This document shows positions 22,096 through 30,130 of a stretch of DNA of 59,785 nucleotides, piece by piece. Made by a program: the position numbers and the translations under genes. The notes under the pieces are model-generated. The model saw nothing but the letters and a program-made list of their open reading frames with translations. It did no database searches and was not told the DNA's origin. Position 1 is the stretch's first letter. Each line of letters starts with the position of its first letter. The DNA comes from Phycisphaeraceae bacterium (GTDB taxonomy: Bacteria > Planctomycetota > Phycisphaerae > Phycisphaerales > Phycisphaeraceae): positions 1 to 59,785 of the forward strand of contig JANQFR010000020.1 of NCBI GenBank assembly GCA_028277745.1, given 5' to 3'.

Positions 22096-23307
22096 ATGTC
22101 CACCCTCAAGCTTGGCCGTTATGACTATGCCGCTTTCCTCAGCTTCTTCGCCTACGCGGCCGGTTCTGTCGCCGTACCGGTGGCATTGGTTGCGATCGCT
22201 ACGGAACTCGACTTCACGCTTAGTCAAGGCGGTATGGGGGACGCGGGGCTGCTGCACCTGGCGCGGACGGTGGCGATGGTCATCGCGATGCTTGGCTGCG
22301 GGATCGTCGCCGGGCGGTTCGGCAAGCGGCTCACGCTCGGCTGGTCGGTCGCGTTGATGGGGCTGGGGGTCTTGCTCTGTGCCGCGGCCCCGGGGTACGG
22401 GCTGCTGCTGATCGCCCTGGCGATTGCCGGGCTTGGCGAGGGAGTGATTGAGGGCCTGGCCACGCCGTTCGTCGATGCGTTGCATCCTAAGGAGCCGGGG
22501 CGGTACATCAATTTCGCCCACTCGTTCTGGTCGATCGGCGTCGTGGTTGCGGTCTTGGCCACGGGAGGGCTGATTTCGCTGGGCGTCTCTTGGCGCTGGC
22601 CGATTGCGGGAGCCGCGGTGTTCGGACTGATCGCGGCGGGGATGATCCTCTACCGCCGTTCCTCGGGCGACGCCTCCAAGAACCGCTACCCCGAAACGCG
22701 CGAGCCTGTACACCTGCGCGCCATCTGGCAGCGATCGCGATTGATCTTGAAGACCGGAAGATTCTGGCGTTACTTCGCCGCGATGTTTTTCGCCGGTGGC
22801 GGGGAGTTTGGCCTCACGTTCTGGTCGGCCGCGTTCATCCAGTTACACCTGCACCCCGCCGCGTGGGCGGGAGGCGTGGGCACCGCCTGCTTCGCCGGCG
22901 GGATGTTCATGGGCCGCGCCTTGGCCGGACGCTTCATCGCTCAAAAGCAACTCAAGCCCCTGCTCCTGGCGACTGCCCTTGCCGGGGCCGTACTGTCTCT
23001 CGCCTTGCCGCTTGTCGGCCACTTGGGCCTGATGTTCCCGCTGCTGTTTGTCGTGGGACTAAGCACCGCCCCCTACTGGCCCAGCGTTCAGGCTTATGCC
23101 GTCGGCCGTATGCCTGACCGCGACTCCACCCTGCTCTACATCGGCCTCTCGTGCGCGGGCGTTCCGGGCTGCGGCGTGCTCACCTGGGCCATGGGTCACC
23201 TCGCCGACCTTACTTCCCTCCGCCTGGCATTTCTACTCGTCCCCGCTTCTTTTTTCGCGCTGCTGGTATTGATCGCCACCGATGGGCGCCGGCAATCTAC
23301 GGCGTAG
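22096..23307 (+). CDS. MFS transporter
   Basis: A 403-aa integral membrane protein with about 12 hydrophobic helices in two halves separated by a charged cytoplasmic loop near residue ~195-225 (YRRSSGDASKNRYPETREP). Major-facilitator-type loops are visible after TM2 (AGRFGKRLTLG, residues ~73-83) and after TM8 (MGRALAGRF, ~274). It resembles the FucP/YihN-like sugar or fosmidomycin-type subfamily. The substrate is unknown. No strong Shine-Dalgarno precedes ATG 22096. Divergent from the large hypothetical gene. Confidence 0.85.
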   Translation: MSTLKLGRYDYAAFLSFFAYAAGSVAVPVALVAIATELDFTLSQGGMGDAGLLHLARTVAMVIAMLGCGIVAGRFGKRLTLGWSVALMGLGVLLCAAAPGYGLLLIALAIAGLGEGVIEGLATPFVDALHPKEPGRYINFAHSFWSIGVVVAVLATGGLISLGVSWRWPIAGAAVFGLIAAGMILYRRSSGDASKNRYPETREPVHLRAIWQRSRLILKTGRFWRYFAAMFFAGGGEFGLTFWSAAFIQLHLHPAAWAGGVGTACFAGGMFMGRALAGRFIAQKQLKPLLLATALAGAVLSLALPLVGHLGLMFPLLFVVGLSTAPYWPSVQAYAVGRMPDRDSTLLYIGLSCAGVPGCGVLTWAMGHLADLTSLRLAFLLVPASFFALLVLIATDGRRQSTA

Positions 23308-23453
23308 CCACCGACGATGAAAAAGTGCAAACGTCATTGTTTACACCTAATCGACTTGGAACGCTTGGGCCGTGATATGGGCGTCATGGCGGATTATGAG
23401 ATGTTGGCGAATGATTGAAGCGGATTCACACAGGGCCCGGCCTTCCTCGCGGT

Positions 23454-23540
23454 CACTCCACACGGTATGCTCACGTCTGCGATTGCCGGTTGAACGCTCG
23501 CTTACGCGAGCGGTTGGAATCGAGCCTTGGTACGTTAGCC
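23454..23540 (+). repeat. attC-like repeat, copy 9
   Basis: Contains GTCTGCGATTGCCGGTTGAACGCTCGC, right arm TTACGCGAGCGGTTGGAATCGAGCC, and ends in GTTAGCC (23534-23540). The arms are shorter than in the 11-12 kb copies, and the 5' box is not evident. It directly precedes the small gene at 23545. Confidence 0.6.
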
Positions 23541-23544
23541 CGCC

Positions 23545-23973
23545 ATGGCGCCTGATACCTCGCATTTCGACGAAGAGCAGCGATTCCGTAAGCAAGCCGC
23601 ACGGTTTCAGCACTCGTGGATGAGCAACGCCAAGTGGCGAAAAGTTCTCTCGGCAATCGCGGACACGCAGAGCAATGTCACGAGGTGCGAGTTCAAATGC
23701 ATCGATAGTGACTACATCACCGAGGTTCGGTCACCCCAATCGCGGGACATTGAGCATGTTCGTTTCGCGGACGGAGCTTTTCAGCCGTTCGAGTACAAGT
23801 GGATCGAGTGGTTGCGTTTCCCGCGTCGACTCAAGCCATATCCCGGCGTCGGATATATTGCTGAACAGGATGTCGAGGCCTTACGTGTCGAGATTGAAGC
23901 ATCCGCGGATGCGATGCTCACGCTGGATGAGGAGTACCTTTGGCTATTCGGCTACACAGGAAGGGCGGGTTAG
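23545..23973 (+). CDS. Small hypothetical cassette protein
   Basis: A 142-aa soluble protein. The core pattern NAKWRKVLSAI followed by HVRFADGAFQPFEYKWIEWL is reminiscent of DUF6678-type small proteins, but the match is uncertain. Start is 4 nt after GTTAGCC and the stop lies at the next repeat, the same geometry as the 11-13 kb cassettes. Base composition is lower in GC than the chromosome around it. Function unknown. Confidence 0.6.
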   Translation: MAPDTSHFDEEQRFRKQAARFQHSWMSNAKWRKVLSAIADTQSNVTRCEFKCIDSDYITEVRSPQSRDIEHVRFADGAFQPFEYKWIEWLRFPRRLKPYPGVGYIAEQDVEALRVEIEASADAMLTLDEEYLWLFGYTGRAG

Positions 23974-24077
23974 CCATCGGCCGCAGTTGATTCGGCGACG
24001 ACCACGCTGGACAATAGACCCGACGGCCGGGCGTCCGCGTGTGCGGGCAACCGGCGATTGAACCTTTTCCGTTACGG
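23967..24077 (+). repeat. attC-like repeat, copy 10
   Basis: Starts GGTTAGC at the gene stop. Left arm CCGCAGTTGATTCGGCGACG, middle GGACAATAGACCCGACGG, right arm TGCGGGCAACCGGCGATTG, ending GTTACGG at 24071-24077. About 111 nt long, like the other complete copies. Confidence 0.65.
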
Positions 24078-24097
24078 TCAAATTATCAAAAACACCC

Positions 24098-24634
24098 ATG
24101 GCCAACCGTCAAGAATACAGCGCCGATGACATCAAGATCATTGAGCTTGATGAATCGGCGCTCGCGGCCGTAGATTTGTCGCGTGACGCATTCCGTAACA
24201 ACCTCATTGAATCCGCGACAATCGTTCGTGACTTCACACGAACTCGCGTCACAACCCCGCTCCCCGATGCCCTCTCGTATACGATTTTCTATGGGTGCTC
24301 ATTCGACGGCAACCCATTGCGGGAGGACGAAAAAACATTTCCAGAAGACTACGAGGAAGAAGCGCCAACCACAACATCGGCCGATGAAGTCACGGCTCTT
24401 CTCTGGCGCGATGGATTCGTTCCAGAATGGATAAACGTCACCGTCAGTCACGAAGACGGCGAACGAACCCACATCAAACTCGAATGTTGTGGTAGGTATT
24501 CTGCGTTGCCCCAAATGATGTACCACATTCGGGAAGGTCGCCCACCTTTCCATGTGCTGGGCCCGCCAGTGCCGCCCGGCTTTGAAAACCGGCCGGGATC
24601 GAAATTCGACCTCTACTGGAGACAAGACGCGTAA
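24098..24634 (+). CDS. Hypothetical cassette protein
   Basis: A 178-aa soluble protein, low in GC relative to the neighbours, starting 20 nt after the preceding repeat. Segments such as EVTALLWRDGFVPEWINVTV and FHVLGPPVPPGFENRPGSK look folded but match no family I know. After its stop no clear repeat is seen, so it is the last member of this patch. Confidence 0.6.
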   Translation: MANRQEYSADDIKIIELDESALAAVDLSRDAFRNNLIESATIVRDFTRTRVTTPLPDALSYTIFYGCSFDGNPLREDEKTFPEDYEEEAPTTTSADEVTALLWRDGFVPEWINVTVSHEDGERTHIKLECCGRYSALPQMMYHIREGRPPFHVLGPPVPPGFENRPGSKFDLYWRQDA

Positions 24635-24810
24635 TAATCCGTTGCACAGGAGCCGCGGACCTCGCGGGTTCTGAAATCAATGTCGTTCGTGGCGGGCCGA
24701 CGCTGAACGACACGCTACTGATCCGCCTTCGGCCCATCCGCATTTTCGAACGCCGCCCGAGCAGCATCCGTCGCCTAAACCCTACACCCTACCCCCTAAA
24801 CCCCATCAAA

Positions 24811-24883
24811 AGCCACCGATCGGACTCGAACCGATGACCTATGCTTTACGAAAGCATTGCTCTACCAACTGAGCTACGGTGGC
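24811..24883 (-). tRNA. tRNA-Thr(CGT)
   Basis: A 73-nt cloverleaf on the minus strand. Acceptor GCCACCG/CGGTGGC, D-arm AGCTCAGTTGGTAGAGC, anticodon stem ATGCT/AGCAT with loop TTCGTAA (anticodon CGT), T-arm ATCGGTTCGAGTCCGAT. No encoded CCA. It reads threonine ACG and nearly matches the tRNA-Thr(TGT) 4.4 kb upstream in the same orientation. Confidence 0.95.
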
Positions 24884-24932
24884 GGTGAGCCGCGCAGTGT
24901 AGCCGATGGCTGCGGGGGCGGGCAAGGGGCGG

Positions 24933-25784
24933 TTACTCCGCGGGCGTCACCGGCTGCTGGATTTCCCAGTACCGCCTCATCACCGGGGTCATGGGGCTGT
25001 TGTACCCCATCAGGCGCGGGGGGCCGGCGGCCGCGAGGTCGGGCCGGGCCGCGAGGTGTTGATCCAGGGCGGCGGCCGCCTGGGCAACGACCAGCGGGTT
25101 CATGGCGCCGCGGACGCCGATCGAGATCACGCGCTGAGGCGGGGCGTCGACCACCTCGACGTCCTGGTCGGGACCGGCCTGGCCGAGCTGGGGGTCGGCG
25201 TAGAAGAACGCCATCTCGCCGGAGCGGCCGCCCTCGTCGTCGAGCTGCATCTGCACCGGCGCGGTCATGGCGATGTCGTTGTCGGTGATATGCCGGAAGA
25301 GCTTGCCGAACGCGCCGCGCTGGCCGCCTTCGGCCCGTGCGAGGCGGTGGGCGGGGTACTCTTTCACGACGACCAGGCCGATGGGGCCCGGGCCGGGGAA
25401 GCCTTCGGGGAGCGTGGCTTCGTTCACGACGGGGGCGGGGGCGCCGTCGCGTTGGGCGCGTACGCCGGCGTGAGCGGCGTCGAGGGCGTAACGCAGGGCC
25501 CACGCCCGGTCGACCGGGCCGTCCGCGGCCTCGGCCTGCTCGAGGGCCTTGGCGAGGATCGCCTGCGAGGCGTCGGGTAGGTCGTCGGGCGAGCGGTCGA
25601 GCAGCTTGCCGGCGGTGAAGGCGTACAATTCGGCGCAGCCGGCAATATCGCCGGCGTTGAACTGCGGGGCGCCTTTCTGGATCGCCATCTCGATCACCGC
25701 GTCGCTGGGCGGGTCGGTTTCGTCAGCCATGGCCGGCCCCATAAAAAGCACCGTAAGACAAGCAAAGATCAGCCGTTTGAACAT
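24933..25784 (-). CDS. Secreted SOUL heme-binding domain protein
   Basis: A 283-aa protein with signal peptide MFKRLIFACLTVLFMGPAMA. The C-terminal ~150 residues match the SOUL family: VVKEYPAHRLAR, AFGKLFRHITDNDIAMTAPV (the diagnostic I-x-MTAPV) and MAFFYADP. SOUL proteins bind heme or similar tetrapyrroles. Start 25784 follows GGAGCGG in the reverse strand. It is divergent from the M16 protease gene. The role in the envelope is unknown, perhaps heme handling. Confidence 0.82.
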   Translation of the reverse strand: MFKRLIFACLTVLFMGPAMADETDPPSDAVIEMAIQKGAPQFNAGDIAGCAELYAFTAGKLLDRSPDDLPDASQAILAKALEQAEAADGPVDRAWALRYALDAAHAGVRAQRDGAPAPVVNEATLPEGFPGPGPIGLVVVKEYPAHRLARAEGGQRGAFGKLFRHITDNDIAMTAPVQMQLDDEGGRSGEMAFFYADPQLGQAGPDQDVEVVDAPPQRVISIGVRGAMNPLVVAQAAAALDQHLAARPDLAAAGPPRLMGYNSPMTPVMRRYWEIQQPVTPAE

Positions 25785-25892
25785 GAACCGCTCCCATATT
25801 GGAACGTAGAAGTGTAGGCGCCGGATGGCCGCCGGGTCGATTCGGCGATAAGGTTTATTCATCCCCTGGCCCATTCACGGAAGGAGTCGCGG

Positions 25893-28700
25893 ATGTTGCG
25901 ACGTGTCGCATCGGTGCTCATGGTCGGCCTTCTGGCGTGCCCCGCGGCGGGCCGGGAGGCGGCGCCCCCTACGGAGATGGATGTGCTTCAAGACAACGGC
26001 TCCCGTCTGATTGCGGTGCTCCCCAATGACATGATCGTCGTCGCCCAGGAGATCCCCACGGCGCCGGTGTCCTCCGCCCACGTCTGGCTCCGCGCCGGCT
26101 CGATACACGAGGACGAGCTGCTGGGCAAGGGCGTGTCGCACTACCTGGAGCACCTGGTCTCGGCCGGCTCGACGTCGACCATGACCGAGGAGGCCTCCAA
26201 CGCGCTGCTCGGCGCTATGGGCGCGCAGACCAACGCCGCCACCAGCCTTGGCACGGTCCGTTACTACATCAACACCACCAGCTCCCACACCGCCGACGCC
26301 ATCGACCGGCTGGCCGACTGGGTGCTGCGGGCCAAGATGGATCAGAAAGAGGTCGACCGCGAGATGGCGGTCATCACCAACGAGATCAACATGGGCCAGG
26401 GCGACCCCGGCCGCATCTTCTGGAAGCTGACCCAGCAGACCCGCTACCAGGCCCACCCCGCCCGCCATCCGACGATCGGCTACAAGGATGAGTTCCTCAC
26501 CACGACCCGTGACGAGATCGTCAGCTACTACCAGAAAATGTACGTGCCCAACAACATGGTCTTCGTGGTGGCCGGCGACATCGATCGGCACGCGGTGGTG
26601 AAGCAGGTCGCCGAGCTGTTCAAGGACGTGCCGGCCCGGGCGGTTCCGGGGCTCGAGGTCGCGGTGGAGCCCGAGGTGACGGCGCCGCGGGAGGTGGTCG
26701 GCTACGCGGACATCCAGCGTCCCCGGCTGCGGATGATGTGGCCGGGCGTCAAGCTCGGGGCGGACGGCGACTACGCGCTCGACCTGCTGGGCTCGATCCT
26801 CGGCCGCGGCGAGTCGAGCCGGCTGGTGCGGACCATCCGTGACCAGGACAAGCTCGTCACCTCGATCGATGCGTACAACGCCAGCTTCTCCTTCGTCCCC
26901 GGCTTCTTCGGCGTCGACGCCGAGATCGCCCCGCCCCCGGGCGCGGGCGACGGGGCGGGCGCGGCGGCGATCGACGAGCAGGCGGTCGGGAAGGTCCGCG
27001 AGGCGGTCCTGGCTCAGATCCGGGCGGTCATCGACCAGCCGGTGACCGAGGCCGAGCTCGACCGGGCCAAGCGGAAGATCGTCGCTTCCATCGTGCAGGC
27101 CAACCAGACGGCCCAGGGCGTGGCGTCGCGGATCGCCAGCGACATCCTGACCCACGCCGACCCGGACTACCTGCCGCGTTACGCCGAGGCGATCCAGAAG
27201 CTGACGCCGGCCGACCTCCAGGCCGCCGCCCGCAAGTTCCTCGACAACGATCATCTCATGACGGTCCTGATGCTGCCGCTGCCCGAAGGCGACAAGATCA
27301 CGCCGCTCGAGCGGGTCGACAGCCAACTCGACGGCCCGACCGCCATGGAGACCGTGGACCTCAACAACGCCCCGGCCATCGCCGACCTCAAGGCCCGGCT
27401 GGCCTCGCCGGATGAAGGGGGCCTGGCCATCACCATCGACGATCCGGTGATGTACACCCTCGACAACGGCCTGCGGCTGATCGTGCAGCGCTCGACCCTC
27501 GTCCCCGCGGTGTCCATGCAGATGTACTGGCTCGGCGGTCTGCTGGGCGAGGAGCCCGGCCGCGAGGGCGTCGCCAACGCGACGGCGGCGATGATGATGA
27601 AGGGCGCCGGCGACCTCTCGGCCCAGCAGATCGCCGCCATGATCGAGGACCGCGGCGCCACCCTCGGCACGTCCTCGGGCAACAACACCACCTTCGCCCG
27701 GGCGACCGCCCTGGTCGAGGACTACCCCGACGTCCTTGACCTGATGGCCGACGTCGTCCTCCGTCCCGCGTTCCCGCAGGACGAGTGGGCGAAGATGAAG
27801 CCCCGCCTGGTCGCCGCCATCGAACGTCAGACCGACAGCTGGTCCGGCGAGCTCATGCAGCGGTTCCGTGAGGCCTACTTCGGCGACCGCTTCCCCTGGT
27901 CGCAGTCGCCGCTGGGCCGGCGGGACGTGGTTGCGTCGTTGACCGTCGATGACCTCAAGACGTTCCATGTGGAACACCTTGGCGCGAAGAACACCGTGAT
28001 GGCGGTGGTGGGCGACGTCGACCCCGAGACGGTGAAGCGACAGGTCGAGGCGCGGTTCGCCGCCATGCCCGCCGACGCCGCCAAGCCGTTCGACCCGCCT
28101 TCTCCGCCCGCCCCCACGCCCGGGGTGGTGGAGGCTCAGACCGACAAGCCGTTGACCGCGGTTGCGGTCGGCCTGGGCCCGGGCATCACCCGCACCAGCC
28201 CCGATTACGCGCCGATGCGCGTCCTCTCCGCGGTGATGAGCGACTTCCCCGCCGGCTGGATCCAGCGGGCCCTCCGCGGCGAAGGCGACGGCCTGGTCTA
28301 CGCCGCCTACGGCTACGCCTTCACCGGCCTCGAACCCGGCTACTACCTCATCGCCTTCAACACCACCCCCGCCCAGGCCCCCGAAGCCCTCGAACGGACC
28401 GACCAGATTATCGCCCGCGCCCGCACCGAGCCCATCGGCGACGCCGACCTGCAACGCGCCAAGGCTAAGGTCCTCACCAACGAGTTCTTCAGCAAGCAGT
28501 CCAACAGCGACCGGGCGACGACGCTGGCGCTGGATGAGCTCTACGGGGTCGACGACCCCGACGGCAAGCGTTTCCTCGCCGACGTGGAAAACGCCGACGC
28601 CCAGACGCTGATGCGCATGGCCGAGCGGTACCTGGTCAACCCCGTCACCGTGGTGATGAGCCGCACCCCCGTCCAGATGGAAGCCCCCGCGGCCCGTTAG
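25893..28700 (+). CDS. M16-family zinc metalloprotease, two-unit
   Basis: A 935-aa protein. The inverted zinc site H83-Y-L-E86-H87 (HYLEH) and the third ligand E164 (ITNE), 77 residues after H87, are in place, matching the M16 pattern HxxEH-x76-E. The second half repeats the fold (DNGLRLIVQR..., HLGAKNTVMAVVGDVDP) but lacks the zinc motif (GVANATAAMM), as expected for the inactive second unit. The N-terminal signal (SVLMVGLLAC) may be a lipobox, so it is likely periplasmic and possibly lipidated. Role: peptide or protein degradation in the envelope. Confidence 0.88.
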   Translation: MLRRVASVLMVGLLACPAAGREAAPPTEMDVLQDNGSRLIAVLPNDMIVVAQEIPTAPVSSAHVWLRAGSIHEDELLGKGVSHYLEHLVSAGSTSTMTEEASNALLGAMGAQTNAATSLGTVRYYINTTSSHTADAIDRLADWVLRAKMDQKEVDREMAVITNEINMGQGDPGRIFWKLTQQTRYQAHPARHPTIGYKDEFLTTTRDEIVSYYQKMYVPNNMVFVVAGDIDRHAVVKQVAELFKDVPARAVPGLEVAVEPEVTAPREVVGYADIQRPRLRMMWPGVKLGADGDYALDLLGSILGRGESSRLVRTIRDQDKLVTSIDAYNASFSFVPGFFGVDAEIAPPPGAGDGAGAAAIDEQAVGKVREAVLAQIRAVIDQPVTEAELDRAKRKIVASIVQANQTAQGVASRIASDILTHADPDYLPRYAEAIQKLTPADLQAAARKFLDNDHLMTVLMLPLPEGDKITPLERVDSQLDGPTAMETVDLNNAPAIADLKARLASPDEGGLAITIDDPVMYTLDNGLRLIVQRSTLVPAVSMQMYWLGGLLGEEPGREGVANATAAMMMKGAGDLSAQQIAAMIEDRGATLGTSSGNNTTFARATALVEDYPDVLDLMADVVLRPAFPQDEWAKMKPRLVAAIERQTDSWSGELMQRFREAYFGDRFPWSQSPLGRRDVVASLTVDDLKTFHVEHLGAKNTVMAVVGDVDPETVKRQVEARFAAMPADAAKPFDPPSPPAPTPGVVEAQTDKPLTAVAVGLGPGITRTSPDYAPMRVLSAVMSDFPAGWIQRALRGEGDGLVYAAYGYAFTGLEPGYYLIAFNTTPAQAPEALERTDQIIARARTEPIGDADLQRAKAKVLTNEFFSKQSNSDRATTLALDELYGVDDPDGKRFLADVENADAQTLMRMAERYLVNPVTVVMSRTPVQMEAPAAR

Positions 28701-28723
28701 CGCTTCCGATGCAGCGCATCAGA

Positions 28724-28751
28724 AGCCCGGGGATTGCAATCCCCGGGCTTT
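28724..28751. terminator. Perfect 28-nt palindrome between convergent genes
   Basis: AAGCCCGGGGATTG-CAATCCCCGGGCTT is a perfect palindrome of 28 nt lying between the convergent M16 and clpP genes, followed by TT. It can fold to a 12-13 bp GC hairpin on either strand, so probably a bidirectional terminator. A variant occurs at 6726-6753. Confidence 0.6.
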
Positions 28752-28776
28752 ACCATGGCGTTCAATCCGCGTTGGT

Positions 28777-29463
28777 TCAGTCTTTTTTCTCGGGCTGTGT
28801 CTTGTTGATCACGTCGTCGACGAGGCCGTAGGCCTTGGCCTCCTCGGCGGAGAAGAATTTGTCACGCTCGCTGTCTTTCTCGATCTGCTCGACGGTCTGG
28901 CCGGTGCAGTTGGCGAGGATCTGGTTGAGCTCGGACTTGGTCTTGAGGATCTCCTCCGCCTGGATCTGGACGTCGGTGGTCTGGCCGTAGATCCCGCCGT
29001 AGGGCTGGTGGATCATGACCTTGGCGTGGGGGAGGCAGAAGCGTTTGCCCTTGGCGCCGGCGGCGAGGGTCAGCGCCCCGCCGGACATGGCCTTGCCGAT
29101 GCACAGGGTGGAGACGGCCGAGTCGAGAAAGTTCATGGTGTCGATCATGGCGAGGGTGTCGTCGACGGCGCCGCCCGGGGAGTTGATGTAGAGGTTGATG
29201 TCGACGCCGCGCTTCTGGTTTTCGAGGTGGAGCAGGCGCATGACCACTCCCATCGCCGAGCCGTGGGTGATCTCGCCGACCAGGAAGACGATCCGGTTTT
29301 CGAGCAGCAGCTCGTCGATCGTCATCTCGCGGTAGCGTTGCATCGGCGGCGGGGCAGCCCGGTGGGGGTAGTGGCTCATCGACTCGACGAAACGGGAGGC
29401 CATCTCGGCCTGGCGGTTCATCATCGAGACGTATTCGGGTTGGCTGGGGTCCAGGTTCATCAT
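28777..29463 (-). CDS. clpP: ATP-dependent Clp protease proteolytic subunit
   Basis: A 228-aa ClpP. The catalytic triad is visible: S127 in GKAMSGGA, H152 in VMIHQPYGG, D201 in SERDKFF. The oxyanion/handle region SPGGAVDDTLAMIDTM and IQAEEILKTKSELN match. The N-terminal extension before the core (~40 aa) is longer than in E. coli ClpP. The nucleophile context AMSGG differs from the usual AASMGA. It works with ClpX/ClpA ATPases, none of which are nearby. Start 29463 or the following ATG are both plausible; CACGAGG precedes them. Confidence 0.9.
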   Translation of the reverse strand: MMNLDPSQPEYVSMMNRQAEMASRFVESMSHYPHRAAPPPMQRYREMTIDELLLENRIVFLVGEITHGSAMGVVMRLLHLENQKRGVDINLYINSPGGAVDDTLAMIDTMNFLDSAVSTLCIGKAMSGGALTLAAGAKGKRFCLPHAKVMIHQPYGGIYGQTTDVQIQAEEILKTKSELNQILANCTGQTVEQIEKDSERDKFFSAEEAKAYGLVDDVINKTQPEKKD

Positions 29464-29610
29464 GAAGCCTCGTGGGTGGGGGGATAACGTCCGTGTGCGA
29501 GGCATCATAGCCCGCGGGGGGCGCAAGCGAAAACGGACGCGCCGGGATGGGGACGCATCCGTTTTCGGGTGGGTTCGGGCGGTTGCGGGCGCCTGGGCGC
29601 CGCGGCGGGA

Positions 29611-29919
29611 TCAGGCGGTGTACTCGCCGTCGTTCTCGTGGCCCGGATCGGCCTCGGCCTCCTCCAGCATGCGGCGGAGGTACGCGTTCTCACGCCGGGT
29701 GGCTTCGAGATCGAACACCAGGTACTTGATAGACAGGCGGAGGTAATCAAGGCTCTCCTGCAGGCCGGCGACGGTCTGCTTGAGCTTTTCGTGCCGGGCG
29801 CGGGTCTTCTCCGCCAGCTCCGTCAGCCGCTGCCGCTCGGCGTCGGGCAGGTTGGAAATCTCGCTCATGAGGTCCGCGAGCTTGGACTGAAACTCCTGCT
29901 GGAAATCTGATTGAGGCAT
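29611..29919 (-). CDS. Small coiled-coil protein
   Basis: A 102-aa protein of charged heptads throughout (QQEFQSKLADLMSEISNLP, KQTVAGLQESLDYLRLSIKY), predicted to be an alpha-helical coiled coil. No motif known to me. ATG 29919 is chosen for the upstream GGGAG. It lies upstream of clpP on the same strand, but a 147-bp gap separates them. Confidence 0.55.
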   Translation of the reverse strand: MPQSDFQQEFQSKLADLMSEISNLPDAERQRLTELAEKTRARHEKLKQTVAGLQESLDYLRLSIKYLVFDLEATRRENAYLRRMLEEAEADPGHENDGEYTA

Positions 29920-30130
29920 CGCTAACTCCCTTTTCCAAGGTTCCAGCCTTACTCCCACAAGACCATTGCCAATCTCCATCGGAGGCGCATACCCGGGAAA
30001 TTTATTTATAAAATATTGATTTCAATAGGCTTGCGCTTGAATGAGTGTCGAGGCGCACGCCACTGCCGGGCCGCGGATGCGGCGAATGTGGCGTGGACGC
30101 AACGTCGGTGTTGCCCCGGCGCGTCCGACT

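Noticed and set aside
25875..28454. Very long open frame (859 codons) on the minus strand opposite the M16 protease gene
   Set aside because: High-GC antisense shadow: its protein is Gly/Val/Arg/Asp-repetitive and matches no family, while the plus strand has a clear HxxEH protease.
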